From Flavihumibacter sp. UBA7668 (GTDB lineage: Bacteria > Bacteroidota > Bacteroidia > Chitinophagales > Chitinophagaceae): a stretch of 64,000 nucleotides of DNA. The stretch covers positions 248,001 through 312,000 of the forward strand of contig NZ_DLHM01000004.1 in NCBI RefSeq assembly GCF_002483205.1. Direction: 5' to 3'. A program made the position numbers and the translations under genes. Positions 52,601 through 61,503 of the stretch are shown here, piece by piece; position 1 is the first letter of the stretch, and every line of letters starts with the position of its first letter. The notes beneath the pieces were generated by a model. That model did not search any database. It was not told where the DNA came from and worked only from the letters and a program-made list of their open reading frames with translations.

Positions 52601-53030
52601 AGAGGATATCATTCCTGCAGGCCGCAGAAAAAATATGAGTAGGCATAAGGTAAACAACCTTTCTTCGGGTATTCTTTGGAATGAAGGAAAACAACCCTGG
52701 AAATTTGATCCGCTTCCTGTTGAAGCGCAGGTTTCTTCTTTGCAGTCAGTACAGATTGTTGACTGGAACCAGGATGGCAAAAAAGATCTTTATCTGGCTG
52801 GTAATTTTGAAGCCTATCGCGTTCAATTCGGCCAGTCAGATGCCAGTGCCGGACTATTGCTTCAGGGTTTGGAGAATCGTAAATTTATGCCTGTTTCACC
52901 TATGCAAACCGGTACTTTTCTTTACGGAGATGTTAGAAAGACAGCCCTCTTAAACAAATCATCCAAACAGCCTCTGTTGATTGTTGTTTCTAATAACGGT
53001 CCGGTTCAGGTAATAAAAATTAATCAGTAA
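49656..53030 (+). CDS. FG-GAP (VCBS) repeat protein with ASPIC/UnbV domain
   Basis: 1124 residues. Signal peptide with GTG start 49656 (MRCLILIRMF...) or ATG 49680 (MFVIYSLLLIV); the former gives the usual positive N-region. A beta-propeller of FG-GAP repeats with DxDxDGxxDL Ca-binding loops (VGDFNQDGLQDLFF, DYDLDGDLDMF, DLNNDGWPDLY and others) is followed by an ASPIC/UnbV domain (HIAIELKGNKPNLFAIGSKV...GYQSSQSYRLVFGV) and more FG-GAP repeats. Extracellular or surface protein. It overlaps the haloperoxidase gene by 1 bp. Confidence 0.9.
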   Translation: MRCLILIRMFVIYSLLLIVNNTHAQSVQALFKQIDPQKSGLQFINTITETDSLHVFRYEYLYNGSGVGVGDFNQDGLQDLFFSGNLVPNKLFLNKGGLQFEDITGTAGVAGNGTWSTGVSVADVNGDGRLDIYVCHSGKYDDSLQLRNELFINEGVKDGKPSFRERAVEFGLDAPGTQSTQAVFFDYDLDGDLDMFLLNHSNHTYNPFLNTRKIRATPNYAFGNRFFRNNGSKNGIASYEDNTLKAGIINHALNFGLSVTVSDLNNDGWPDLYTTSDYTEKDCLYINKKNGTFSEQVEKSMSHISKYSMGADIADINNDGWLDLFTLDMLPEDNHRQKMLKGPDEYDQYHLLWDSGYYKQQMRNMLQLNQGIDQNGNLRFSEIGQLAGLSNTDWSWSGLFADFDLDGWKDAFVSNGYLRDYTDMDFMKYTVADARVEAAKNGHQKFQTHALVQKMPSNKLNNYLFRNNGDLTFSNKSAEWGMQQPAISNAAVYADLDNDGDLDLVVVNNNDPVQLFENTATASRKSDHIAIELKGNKPNLFAIGSKVELICSNGTRQMQELFPVRGYQSSQSYRLVFGVSENTKIDTIKIQWPDQQVTLHPKPELNKLHSFAIPEASVKQAPAIALPAKKWMEDISSSARLSFRHKENDFIDFKDETLLPYMLSRMGPALASADVNGDGLDDVFIGAPIGQSAVLYLQKPNAKFELLQGPWSVDQDFEDVQAAFFDADGDGDMDLYVVSGGNEYGEGSPEYQDRLYINDSKGGFQKMTDALPSMLSPKQGLAIADFDKDGDLDLWVGGMYVPGAYPMAARSYLLRNDSQKDKLKFTDITSEYAFLLQPGANTAATWTDINKDDYPELILAGDWMSLQIIENNKGKLAPGNAILPVNLYGWWRSITSEDLDGDGDPDFILGNAGTNLQFKASEKEPVELFTTDIDQNGTPDPLLTYYIGGKSYPAASRDELLEQVVPLRKKFVYYKNYADVTVEDIIPAGRRKNMSRHKVNNLSSGILWNEGKQPWKFDPLPVEAQVSSLQSVQIVDWNQDGKKDLYLAGNFEAYRVQFGQSDASAGLLLQGLENRKFMPVSPMQTGTFLYGDVRKTALLNKSSKQPLLIVVSNNGPVQVIKINQ

Positions 53031-54334
53031 TGAGAGCAGTACAAGTTCTTTTTTGTTTTCTGTTCGGTTGCTATGCCACCGGATTTTCTCAAGTAGAAAA
53101 CAGGATGGACGCGAACCCATTGTACAAGGCCCAGCAACTACTGACGGATGTAATGGTGCATGACATCTTTTCTCCGCCTGTAGCCAGCCGGATTTATGTG
53201 TACGCTCATTTAGCTGCCTACGAAACCCTCGCTTCCGATAAGAAGGCAGGAATTCCCTCGATGGGTGGACGGCTTCCCGGATGGGCAGGTGTTCCAGTCC
53301 TGCAAAAAAACATAGATCCGGTGCTGGCAGCATTGGAAGCATTTCGGATTACCGGCCGGCAATTGCTTTTTTCAGAGCAACAATTTTCTGATTCGATGCA
53401 GGTACTGATAAAGGAAGAAGTTACAAAAAGAAAAGCCGACAAAAAGCTTACTGCATCCCTTGCAGCAGGTAAATATGTTGCGGATAGCATTCTGGCATGG
53501 GCCGGTCGCGATCGCTACAAGGAAACCAGGAGTATCCGTCGTTACCAGTTAAAGAAAACGCCCGGAACCTGGCTGCCAACTCCTCCCGGTTATATGGCGG
53601 CAGTGGAACCCAACTGGAAAATGATCCGTTGCCTTACATTGGATAGTTCAGCTGCTTTTCGGCCAGTTCAGATAACAGCATTTTCTATAGAGCCGGGTTC
53701 TGCATTTTATAAGGAAGCACTGGAAGTTTTCACTGTTTGCTCTTCACTGACGGATGAACAAAAAGCGATTGCTGCATTTTGGGACTGTAATCCCTTTCAT
53801 ATCACCATGCAGGGGCACCTGAATTTTGCCACCAAAAAAATCTCCCCCGGCGGACATTGGATGCAGATAGCCGGACTGGCCAGTAGTATGCGGAATGCTT
53901 CTATTCAACAGGCAGCCAGGGCATACACCCTTACCGCCATTGCCATTTTTGATGCCTTTATCAGTTGCTGGGAAGAGAAATACAATAGCCAGCTGATTCG
54001 CCCTGAAACCTATATCAATAGTCATATCAGTGAATCCTGGAGGCCAATACTGCAAACACCCCCTTTTCCTGAATATCCAAGCGGTCATAGTGTGGTCTCC
54101 TCTGCAGCAGCTACTGTTCTGACCAAAATATATGGCGATAATTTTTCATTTGTTGACAATACCGAGCGTCCCTATGGCTTACCCGACCGGAGTTTCCCTT
54201 CTTTTTTGAAAGCAAGTGAAGAAGCGGCCATATCCCGCCTGTATGGAGGCATCCATTACCGCCCCGCCATTGAAAACGGCCTGATTCAGGGCCGAAGGGT
54301 AGGTGAACAGGTTATCCTGCGCCTGAATTTATAG
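53030..54334 (+). CDS. Vanadium-dependent haloperoxidase-like (PAP2 superfamily)
   Basis: 434 residues with signal peptide (MRAVQVLFCFLFGCYATGFS). All residues of the vanadate/phosphate pocket are present with the right spacing: K317 and R324 (KYNSQLIRP), S351-G352-H353 (PSGHSVVSSAA), R403 and H409 (ISRLYGGIHYRP). The Arg-to-His gap of 6 and the Lys-to-Arg gap of 7 match fungal chloroperoxidase. It could halogenate organic substrates with H2O2 and bromide or chloride, or act as an acid phosphatase. Its ATG overlaps the preceding stop (TAATG). Confidence 0.85.
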   Translation: MRAVQVLFCFLFGCYATGFSQVENRMDANPLYKAQQLLTDVMVHDIFSPPVASRIYVYAHLAAYETLASDKKAGIPSMGGRLPGWAGVPVLQKNIDPVLAALEAFRITGRQLLFSEQQFSDSMQVLIKEEVTKRKADKKLTASLAAGKYVADSILAWAGRDRYKETRSIRRYQLKKTPGTWLPTPPGYMAAVEPNWKMIRCLTLDSSAAFRPVQITAFSIEPGSAFYKEALEVFTVCSSLTDEQKAIAAFWDCNPFHITMQGHLNFATKKISPGGHWMQIAGLASSMRNASIQQAARAYTLTAIAIFDAFISCWEEKYNSQLIRPETYINSHISESWRPILQTPPFPEYPSGHSVVSSAAATVLTKIYGDNFSFVDNTERPYGLPDRSFPSFLKASEEAAISRLYGGIHYRPAIENGLIQGRRVGEQVILRLNL

Positions 54335-54360
54335 GGTAGGCCAATAGCAGTGGAGTGCTC

Positions 54361-54390
54361 CAACTTTTAACTTTTGGCTTTTGCCTTTTG
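54361..54390. repeat. CTTTTNN heptad-like repeats before the rpoB promoter
   Basis: Degenerate tandem units of the type AACTTTTAACTTTTGGCTTTTGCC. They resemble the run at 29617-29650 and overlap the start of the rpoB promoter. Possible low-complexity upstream element; function unknown. Confidence 0.5.
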
Positions 54391-54410
54391 AATTATTTCA
54401 ATTACCTTTG
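54380..54410 (+). promoter_or_regulatory. rpoB promoter
   Basis: TTTG (54380-54383), 19-bp spacer, TACCTTTG (54403-54410) match the Bacteroidota consensus. The leader to the rpoB ATG at 54523 is about 105 nt. A promoter of its own fits the separation of rpoB from rplL. Confidence 0.8.
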
Positions 54411-54522
54411 CCGTCCGTTTTACTATATTCGGATAGCTATCAGGGAATCTTACAATATGGCCATTTAATTGTAAATTCCTTAAAATCAGTGCATAAGACT
54501 TTAAAACCGGTTTAAAATACAT

Positions 54523-57500
54523 ATGTCTTCAACTAAACAGAACACCAGGATCAACTTTGGTAAGATCAAACACCTCGCTGAAGCTCCTGACCTGCTGGAA
54601 GTGCAGATTCAATCGTTTAAAGACTTCTTTCAATTAGAAACCACTCCCGACAAGCGGAACAACGAAGGTCTGTTTAAGGTGTTTAAGGAAAACTTTCCGA
54701 TCACCGATACCAGAAATATTTTCGTGCTGGAGTTCCTCGATTATTTTATCGATCCTCCCCGTTACACAATTGAAGAGTGTATGGAGCGCGGACTTACCTA
54801 CGCAGTTCCATTGAAAGCCAAGTTGCGTCTTAGTTGTAACGACGAAGAGCACGTGGATTTCCAGACCATTGTACAGGATGTTTTCCTTGGAAACATTCCG
54901 TACATGACCCCTCGTGGTACCTTTGTAATTAATGGAGCAGAGCGTGTAGTTGTTTCCCAATTGCACCGTTCACCTGGCGTTTTCTTTGGCCAGTCCATCC
55001 ACCCGAATGGTACCAAAATCTATTCTGCCCGGGTAATTCCTTTCAAAGGAGCCTGGATGGAATTTGCTACCGATATCAATAACGTGATGTATGCCTACAT
55101 CGATCGTAAAAAGAAGTTCCCTGTAACTACTTTGTTGCGTTCTATTGGCTTCGAAACGGATAAAGATATCCTTGAACTTTTCGGTATGGCCGATGAAGTA
55201 AAAGGAGAAAAGAAAGCACTTGATAAATACCTTGGCAAAAAGCTGGCTGCCCGTGTACTTCGTACCTGGGTAGAAGATTTCGTGGATGAAGACACAGGTG
55301 AGGTGGTTTCCATCGAGCGGAACGAGGTAGTAATGGAGCGTGATACCATCCTGGATGAAGAAGCGATTGACGTGATCGTGGATATGGATGTAAAGAGCGT
55401 ATTCCTGCAAAGGGAAGATGTGGGCGGTGATTATGCAATCATCTACAATACCCTTAACAAGGATACATCCAACAGTGAACTGGAAGCGGTTCAGCATATC
55501 TACCGCCAGTTACGCGGAGCGGATGCGCCTGATGATGAAACAGCACGTGGTATCATCGACAAACTCTTCTTCTCCGACAAGAGATATGATCTTGGAGAAG
55601 TTGGTCGTTACAAAATCAACCGTAAACTGAACCTCGAATATCCACTTGATCATAAAGTTTTGACCAAGGAAGATATCATTGAGATTATCAAATACCTGGT
55701 ACGTTTAACCAATGGTAAAGCTGAGATCGATGACATCGATCACCTGAGTAACCGTCGGGTTCGTACCGTGGGTGAGCAGTTGTATGCGCAATTCGGTGTT
55801 GGTCTGGCTCGTATGGCCCGTACCATCCGCGAGCGTATGAATGTTCGAGATAACGAAGTATTTACGCCGGTTGATCTGATCAATGCGCGTACCCTGTCTT
55901 CTGTTATCAACTCTTTCTTTGGAACCAGCCAGTTGTCGCAGTTCCTTGACCAAACCAACCCGCTTTCTGAAATCACGCACAAGCGTCGTATTTCAGCACT
56001 CGGACCAGGTGGTTTGAGCCGGGAGCGTGCAGGCTTTGAGGTTCGTGACGTACACTATTCTCACTACGGTCGTCTGTGTACCATCGAAACTCCGGAAGGT
56101 CCGAACATTGGTCTGATCTCAACGCTTTGCGTCCACGCAAAGATCAATGAGATGGGCTTTATTGAAACACCTTACCGTAAAGTAGAGAATGGTAAAGTAA
56201 ACATGAAGGAATTGACCTTCCTGAGTGCTGAAGAAGAAGATACTGCTAAAATTGCCCAGGCAAATACTCCGCTTGCTGCAAATGGTGAGTTCGCTGATGA
56301 GAAAATCACCAGCCGTGAAACAGGTGATTTCCCGATTCTCGATAAAACAGAGGTTGAATACATGGACGTTGCACCAAACCAGATTGTTGGTTTGTCAGCT
56401 TCCCTGATTCCATTCCTTGAGCATGATGATGCCAACCGTGCCCTGATGGGATCAAACATGCAACGTCAGGCTGTACCGCTTATCAAACCACAGGTTCCCA
56501 TCGTTGGTACCGGTTTGGAAGCGAAAGCTGCCCGCGATGCGCGTGTTCAGATTCTTTCTGAAGGAAATGGAGTGGTAGAATACGTTGATGGTAATGAAAT
56601 ACATATCCGCTACGATCGGAACGACGAACAGCGTCTGGTAAGCTTCGAAGAAGACCTGATCATCTATAAACTGACCAAATACCAGAAGACCAACCAGGAA
56701 ACTTCCATTACCCTCAAGCCTGCCGTTAAGAAAGGCCAGCAGGTGAAAGAAGGAGATTTTCTGACAGAAGGATATGCGGTTCAGGGTGGTGAAATTGCAC
56801 TGGGTCGTAACCTGAAAGTGGCCTTCATGCCATGGAAAGGATACAACTTTGAAGATGCGATCGTAATCAACGAAAAAGTAGTTCGCGAAGATTTATTCAC
56901 TTCTATTCATATCTCTGAATATGAACTGGAAGTTCGTGATACCAAACTGGGTGAAGAAGAACTGACTCCGGATATTCCAAACGTTTCAGAAGAAGCTACC
57001 AAAGACCTCGATGAGCACGGTATAATCCGCATCGGTGCCCAGGTAAAAGAAGGTGATATCCTGATCGGTAAGATCACACCTAAAGGTGAAAGCGATCCTA
57101 CACCGGAAGAAAAACTGCTTCGTGCCATCTTCGGTGATAAAGCCGGTGATGCAAAAGATGCCTCTCTGAAAGCACCAAACGGTGTGGAAGGGGTGGTAAT
57201 TGATAAAAAACTTTTCCAGCGTGCGAAGAAAGATAAGAATGCAAAAGTTCGTGAGAAAGCAGCATTGGAGAAAGTAGAAAAAGTGCACGAGAAAAATACA
57301 GCAGATCTCCAGGAAGTATTGCTCAGCAAATTACAAACCCTGTTAAAGGAAAAGCCATCTGCCGGTGTTAGCAATAATTTCGGTGAAATGCAGATTGGAA
57401 AAGGAGCGAAATTCACTGCCAAAAATCTGGCGGGACTTGACTTCCTGAATATCAATCCGCTTGGCTGGTCTGGTGATGAAAAAATCGATAGCCAGATTAA

Positions 57501-58326
57501 TATTCTGTTGCATAACTACAGCATCAAGTACAACGAAGAACTGGGTCGTTATAAGCGCGAAAAATTCAATATCAGTATCGGTGATGAATTGCCTGCTGGT
57601 GTATTGAAACTGGCGAAAGTTTATCTCGCTGTTAAGCGGAAGCTGAAAGTGGGAGATAAAATGGCCGGTCGCCATGGTAACAAAGGTATCGTTGCCAAGA
57701 TTGTACGTGCAGAAGATATGCCATTCCTCGAAAACGGGGAGCCGGTTGATATCGTACTGAACCCGCTTGGTGTACCTTCCCGTATGAACCTCGGACAGAT
57801 TTACGAAACTGTACTTGGCTGGGCAGGTGAAAAGCTGAATGTTCGTTTCGCAACACCAATTTTTGACGGTGCATCAACAGACGAAATTGAAGCACATTGC
57901 CAGGAAGCAGGTATTCCTATGATGGGGCACACATATCTGTATGATGGTGAAACAGGCGATCGCTTCCACCAGAAAGCAACAGTGGGTATCATTTATATGA
58001 TCAAGCTGCACCACATGGTGGATGATAAAATGCACGCACGTTCTATCGGACCATACTCTCTTATCACACAACAGCCGCTGGGTGGTAAAGCACAGTTCGG
58101 TGGCCAGCGTTTCGGTGAAATGGAAGTGTGGGCACTGGAAGCATATGGTGCATCCAATATCCTGCAGGAATTGTTAACCATTAAATCAGATGATATCATT
58201 GGTCGGGCTAAGACTTATGAGGCCATCGTTAAAGGTGACAATATTCCAAGAGCCGGTGTTCCTGAATCATTCAACGTATTGATTCATGAATTGAGAGGTC
58301 TTGGTTTAGATCTCAAATTCGATTAA
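54523..58326 (+). CDS. rpoB: DNA-directed RNA polymerase subunit beta
   Basis: 1267 residues, full length. Conserved blocks include SFKDFF at the N-terminus, QLHRSPGVFFGQ, LGPGGLSRERAGFEVRDVHYSHYGRLC (rifampicin/active-site region), GPNIGLI, GYNFEDAIVINEK, KMAGRHGNKG, LGVPSRMNLGQ and the C-terminal GGKAQFGGQRFGEMEVWALEAYGA. In most bacteria rpoB follows rplL and precedes rpoC. Here it is isolated, 21.5 kb from rplL, with its own promoter and terminator; rpoC is not next to it. Confidence 0.99.
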   Translation: MSSTKQNTRINFGKIKHLAEAPDLLEVQIQSFKDFFQLETTPDKRNNEGLFKVFKENFPITDTRNIFVLEFLDYFIDPPRYTIEECMERGLTYAVPLKAKLRLSCNDEEHVDFQTIVQDVFLGNIPYMTPRGTFVINGAERVVVSQLHRSPGVFFGQSIHPNGTKIYSARVIPFKGAWMEFATDINNVMYAYIDRKKKFPVTTLLRSIGFETDKDILELFGMADEVKGEKKALDKYLGKKLAARVLRTWVEDFVDEDTGEVVSIERNEVVMERDTILDEEAIDVIVDMDVKSVFLQREDVGGDYAIIYNTLNKDTSNSELEAVQHIYRQLRGADAPDDETARGIIDKLFFSDKRYDLGEVGRYKINRKLNLEYPLDHKVLTKEDIIEIIKYLVRLTNGKAEIDDIDHLSNRRVRTVGEQLYAQFGVGLARMARTIRERMNVRDNEVFTPVDLINARTLSSVINSFFGTSQLSQFLDQTNPLSEITHKRRISALGPGGLSRERAGFEVRDVHYSHYGRLCTIETPEGPNIGLISTLCVHAKINEMGFIETPYRKVENGKVNMKELTFLSAEEEDTAKIAQANTPLAANGEFADEKITSRETGDFPILDKTEVEYMDVAPNQIVGLSASLIPFLEHDDANRALMGSNMQRQAVPLIKPQVPIVGTGLEAKAARDARVQILSEGNGVVEYVDGNEIHIRYDRNDEQRLVSFEEDLIIYKLTKYQKTNQETSITLKPAVKKGQQVKEGDFLTEGYAVQGGEIALGRNLKVAFMPWKGYNFEDAIVINEKVVREDLFTSIHISEYELEVRDTKLGEEELTPDIPNVSEEATKDLDEHGIIRIGAQVKEGDILIGKITPKGESDPTPEEKLLRAIFGDKAGDAKDASLKAPNGVEGVVIDKKLFQRAKKDKNAKVREKAALEKVEKVHEKNTADLQEVLLSKLQTLLKEKPSAGVSNNFGEMQIGKGAKFTAKNLAGLDFLNINPLGWSGDEKIDSQINILLHNYSIKYNEELGRYKREKFNISIGDELPAGVLKLAKVYLAVKRKLKVGDKMAGRHGNKGIVAKIVRAEDMPFLENGEPVDIVLNPLGVPSRMNLGQIYETVLGWAGEKLNVRFATPIFDGASTDEIEAHCQEAGIPMMGHTYLYDGETGDRFHQKATVGIIYMIKLHHMVDDKMHARSIGPYSLITQQPLGGKAQFGGQRFGEMEVWALEAYGASNILQELLTIKSDDIIGRAKTYEAIVKGDNIPRAGVPESFNVLIHELRGLGLDLKFD

Positions 58327-58347
58327 GACAATAGGGTTATAAATTTT

Positions 58348-58377
58348 AAAGAGGGTACCAAATGGTACCCTCTTTTG
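58348..58377 (+). terminator. Terminator after rpoB
   Basis: AAAGAGGGTACCA (58348-58360) and TGGTACCCTCTTT (58363-58375) form a perfect 13-bp stem with an AA loop and end in a T-rich tail. It shows rpoB transcription ends here, with no rpoC in the operon. Confidence 0.93.
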
Positions 58378-58409
58378 CTTTATATTGGGTAACAGCAAAA
58401 AAATCAGGT

Positions 58410-59492
58410 ATGGAATTTATTAGGTTGATACGTAATTGGACATTCTTCGTTCCTTTCCTGGCATTGCTATTTTATTTTTTGAAACCTGAAACCTATCCTG
58501 CCTGGTATAATCTCATATTAATTGGAGGATTGATCAGTGCCGTATTAGTTGCGGTTCACCATGCAGAAGTGGTGGCACATAAAGTGGGCGAACCTTATGG
58601 AACACTGGTGCTCGCAATTGCTGTAACCACCATTGAAGTGGCCTTGATTGTTTCGCTTATTATGGCAGGGGGACCAGGATCCGAAACACTTGCCCGCGAT
58701 ACCATTTTTGCTGCCGTTATGATCATCCTTAATGCTATTACAGGGATTTGTTTACTGGTTGGAGGCATGCGTCACAAGGAGCAAAGTTTCGGTCTGGATG
58801 GAATGAGTGCCGGACTGGTTGCGTTGGTCACGATTTGCTTTCTAACAATGGTATTACCTAATTTCACCACCACCCAAACCGGACCAAGTTATTCATCTAC
58901 CCAGTTGATATTTGTTGGTATCGTTACCCTGGTCATTTATTTAAGTTTTGTATTTGTTCAAACCGTACGACACCGCGATTATTTTCTGCCGGCAATTGGG
59001 GAAGAAAACAGTGAAGTGCATGCACCACCTCCGGGCACACAGGAAACATTGATTTCATTGGTATTGCTGCTGCTGTCTTTGGTTGCAGTTGTGCTCCTGG
59101 GTAAGTCTTTATCACCTGTTATTGAATCCACTGTTTCTGATTTGGGCGCACCAAAAAGTCTGGTTGGAATTATTATTGCAATGGTAGTACTCATGCCCGA
59201 AGGACTGGCAGCCTATCGTGCTGCAATCAATAACAGGTTGCAAACAAGCTTAAACCTGGCATTGGGATCCGCATTGGCGAGTATTGGATTAACCATCCCC
59301 GTGGTTGCCGGTGTTTCCATACTGATGAACTTTGATCTGGTCCTGGGGATTGATGCAAAATCTTCTGTATTACTGCTCTTATCACTGCTGATCGTTATGA
59401 TGTCTCTGCGAACCGGACGTACCAATATCTTACAGGGGATTGTACTGGTGCTTCTGTTTTTTGTTTATCTCTTTGTTACTGTTTTTCCCTGA
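58410..59492 (+). CDS. chaA: Calcium/proton (ChaA-type) antiporter
   Basis: 360 residues, about 11 membrane segments. I chose ATG 58410 (MEFIRLIRNWTFF); a start at 58362 would lie in the terminator hairpin. The VVAHKVGEPYGTLVLAIAVTTIEVALI segment (glutamate in the first alpha-repeat) and the second repeat MVVLMPEGLAAYRAAINN (glutamate near PEG) define the cation/proton antiporter family. It exports Ca2+, Na+ or K+ for H+ across the inner membrane. Ion specificity is not clear. Confidence 0.88.
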   Translation: MEFIRLIRNWTFFVPFLALLFYFLKPETYPAWYNLILIGGLISAVLVAVHHAEVVAHKVGEPYGTLVLAIAVTTIEVALIVSLIMAGGPGSETLARDTIFAAVMIILNAITGICLLVGGMRHKEQSFGLDGMSAGLVALVTICFLTMVLPNFTTTQTGPSYSSTQLIFVGIVTLVIYLSFVFVQTVRHRDYFLPAIGEENSEVHAPPPGTQETLISLVLLLLSLVAVVLLGKSLSPVIESTVSDLGAPKSLVGIIIAMVVLMPEGLAAYRAAINNRLQTSLNLALGSALASIGLTIPVVAGVSILMNFDLVLGIDAKSSVLLLLSLLIVMMSLRTGRTNILQGIVLVLLFFVYLFVTVFP

Positions 59493-59525
59493 GCAATTCG
59501 TAATTTCCCCTATTCCGTTTAATAT

Positions 59526-61502
59526 ATGAAAAGAGTAACCACACTTCTTTTGGCTATAGCATGCACAGCTTTTGCATTTGCTCAATCCAAAAGACCAATT
59601 CAGCCGAATGATATCTATAGAATGAAAACAGTATCCGGTCCGCAGGTTTCACCTGATGGAAACTGGATTGTTTATCAGGTAAGATCAGTTGACAGTGCAA
59701 AAGATAAATCCTCTTCAGATCTATGGATCAGCAGTTGGGATGGAAAGGAGAATTGGCAACTTACCTACGATGCTTCCGGTGAATCAGCTCCTAAATGGAG
59801 TCCGGATGGAAATTATATTTCCTTTCTTGCATCAAGAGGAGGCGATGCGCATAGCCAGCTTTATCTGCTGCCAACCAAAGGTGGAGAGCCGAAAAAGATA
59901 ACTAAGATAAAAGGATCCATAAGTGAATATGAATGGACCCCTGATGGCCAAAAACTGGTAATGAGTATCCAGGATCCGGATTATTCAGACAGTGCTTCCA
60001 CTAAAATTAGGAAGCCTTATGTTATTAACCGTTACCAGTTTAAACAGGACCGGGAAGGATACCTGGATAGTGCCGCTACCCATCTTTACCTTTTTGATAT
60101 CCGTTCAGAAAAACTGGATACACTTACAAGAGGCATTTATTCAGAAACCCAACCAGCCATTTCTCCAGATGGAAAATTACTGGCCTTCGTTAGTAACCGT
60201 AGTCCGGTTCCTGATAAAAACGATAACACTGATATTTTTCTGATGGAATTAAAGTCAGGTGCAATAGCCGAACCACTTACCACCTGGAAAGGATCTGACA
60301 GTCGCCCTGAATTTAGCCCGGATAGCAAACAGATCGCTTATCTGCAAAGTTCAAGCGATGATGCATTTACCATGTATGGTCATTCTATATTGGGAGTGAT
60401 TTCGGTTTCGGATAAAAAATCAAAACTGCTTACTACCAAACTTGACCGTCCTGTACAAAATATCCGATGGGAAGCAGATGGAGCGTCTCTGTTGGCGTTG
60501 ATGGAAGACGATCGTAGAGTGCAGCTAATCCGTATAAACGCTAGTTCAGGTGTAAATGAAACGCTTAGTTCCGGTGATCACAGTATGTATGGAATGGAAT
60601 ATAATTCAAAGCGAAATGCTGTTCTTGCTGTAAGAAGTACACCCGCCCTGCCTGCAGAATTATTTGCATTCGAAGGCAGGGAGTTTCGCCAGCTGACACA
60701 TCATCAGGATAGCTTTCTGGCCCCCTTGCAATTGCCAATTGTTGAAGGATTTCAATCCACCAGTAAAGATGGTGCAAAAGTGTCCGGTATCTTATACAAG
60801 CCACATACCCATCAACCCGGAGAAAAGCTTCCGCTGGTTATTTTTATTCACGGCGGACCGGTTGCACAGGATGAATTTGATTTTGATATGACCAGAATGG
60901 TATATGCTGCAGCAGGCTATGCAGTAGCTGCGGTTAACTATAGAGGCAGCAGTGGAAGGGGCGTTAATTTTATTCGGGCTATTTATGGAGACTGGGGGAA
61001 TAAGGAAGTAATGGATGTAATAGGAGCAGCCAATCATTTGATGGCTGCCGGAATTGCAGATCCTGAGCGTTTGGGGCTCGGTGGCTGGAGTTATGGTGGT
61101 ATAACGACCAACTACACCATTGCAACGGATACCCGTTTCAAAGCGGCCGTAAGCGGTGCAGGAAGCGCATTGCAATTTAGTCTATATGGAAGTGATCAAT
61201 ATATCTCGCAATATGAAACCGAATTAGGGGTCCCCTGGAAAAATCGCGAAAAATGGCTGGCATTGTCCTATCCTTTTTTTAAGGTTGATAAAATAAAAAC
61301 ACCCACACTCTTTATGGCAAGTGAAAGTGATTTTAATGTACCTGTAACAGGCGCAGAACAAATGTACCAGGCGTTTAAATCGGTTGGAATTCCTACCTCA
61401 CTGATAATCTACCCGAAACAATACCATGGTATTTCGGTTCCAAGTTACCAGATCGATCGGCTCAACAGACATATAGCCTGGTACAATACCTATCTGAAAT
61501 AG
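59526..61502 (+). CDS. S9-family peptidase (prolyl oligopeptidase/acylaminoacyl-peptidase-like)
   Basis: 658 residues with a signal peptide (MKRVTTLLLAIACTAFAFAQ). The N-terminal beta propeller has repeats such as PQVSPDGNWIVYQV and PKWSPDGNYISFL. The C-terminal alpha/beta hydrolase carries Ser522 (GGWSYGG), an Asp in the SESDFNVPV segment and H634 (KQYHGI). It cleaves peptides in the periplasm or outside, probably for peptide use. Stops 1 bp before the convergent bestrophin-like gene. Confidence 0.93.
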   Translation: MKRVTTLLLAIACTAFAFAQSKRPIQPNDIYRMKTVSGPQVSPDGNWIVYQVRSVDSAKDKSSSDLWISSWDGKENWQLTYDASGESAPKWSPDGNYISFLASRGGDAHSQLYLLPTKGGEPKKITKIKGSISEYEWTPDGQKLVMSIQDPDYSDSASTKIRKPYVINRYQFKQDREGYLDSAATHLYLFDIRSEKLDTLTRGIYSETQPAISPDGKLLAFVSNRSPVPDKNDNTDIFLMELKSGAIAEPLTTWKGSDSRPEFSPDSKQIAYLQSSSDDAFTMYGHSILGVISVSDKKSKLLTTKLDRPVQNIRWEADGASLLALMEDDRRVQLIRINASSGVNETLSSGDHSMYGMEYNSKRNAVLAVRSTPALPAELFAFEGREFRQLTHHQDSFLAPLQLPIVEGFQSTSKDGAKVSGILYKPHTHQPGEKLPLVIFIHGGPVAQDEFDFDMTRMVYAAAGYAVAAVNYRGSSGRGVNFIRAIYGDWGNKEVMDVIGAANHLMAAGIADPERLGLGGWSYGGITTNYTIATDTRFKAAVSGAGSALQFSLYGSDQYISQYETELGVPWKNREKWLALSYPFFKVDKIKTPTLFMASESDFNVPVTGAEQMYQAFKSVGIPTSLIIYPKQYHGISVPSYQIDRLNRHIAWYNTYLK

Positions 61503-61503
61503 G

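Noticed and set aside
33031..54334. Interpretation of the 21.5-kb block as a mobile element
   Set aside because: No integrase, transposase, direct-repeat boundary or tRNA attachment site was found at either end; codon use looks like the rest.
58362..58409. Upstream extension of the antiporter frame
   Set aside because: Its start codon lies in the rpoB terminator stem; ATG 58410 gives a normal N-terminus.
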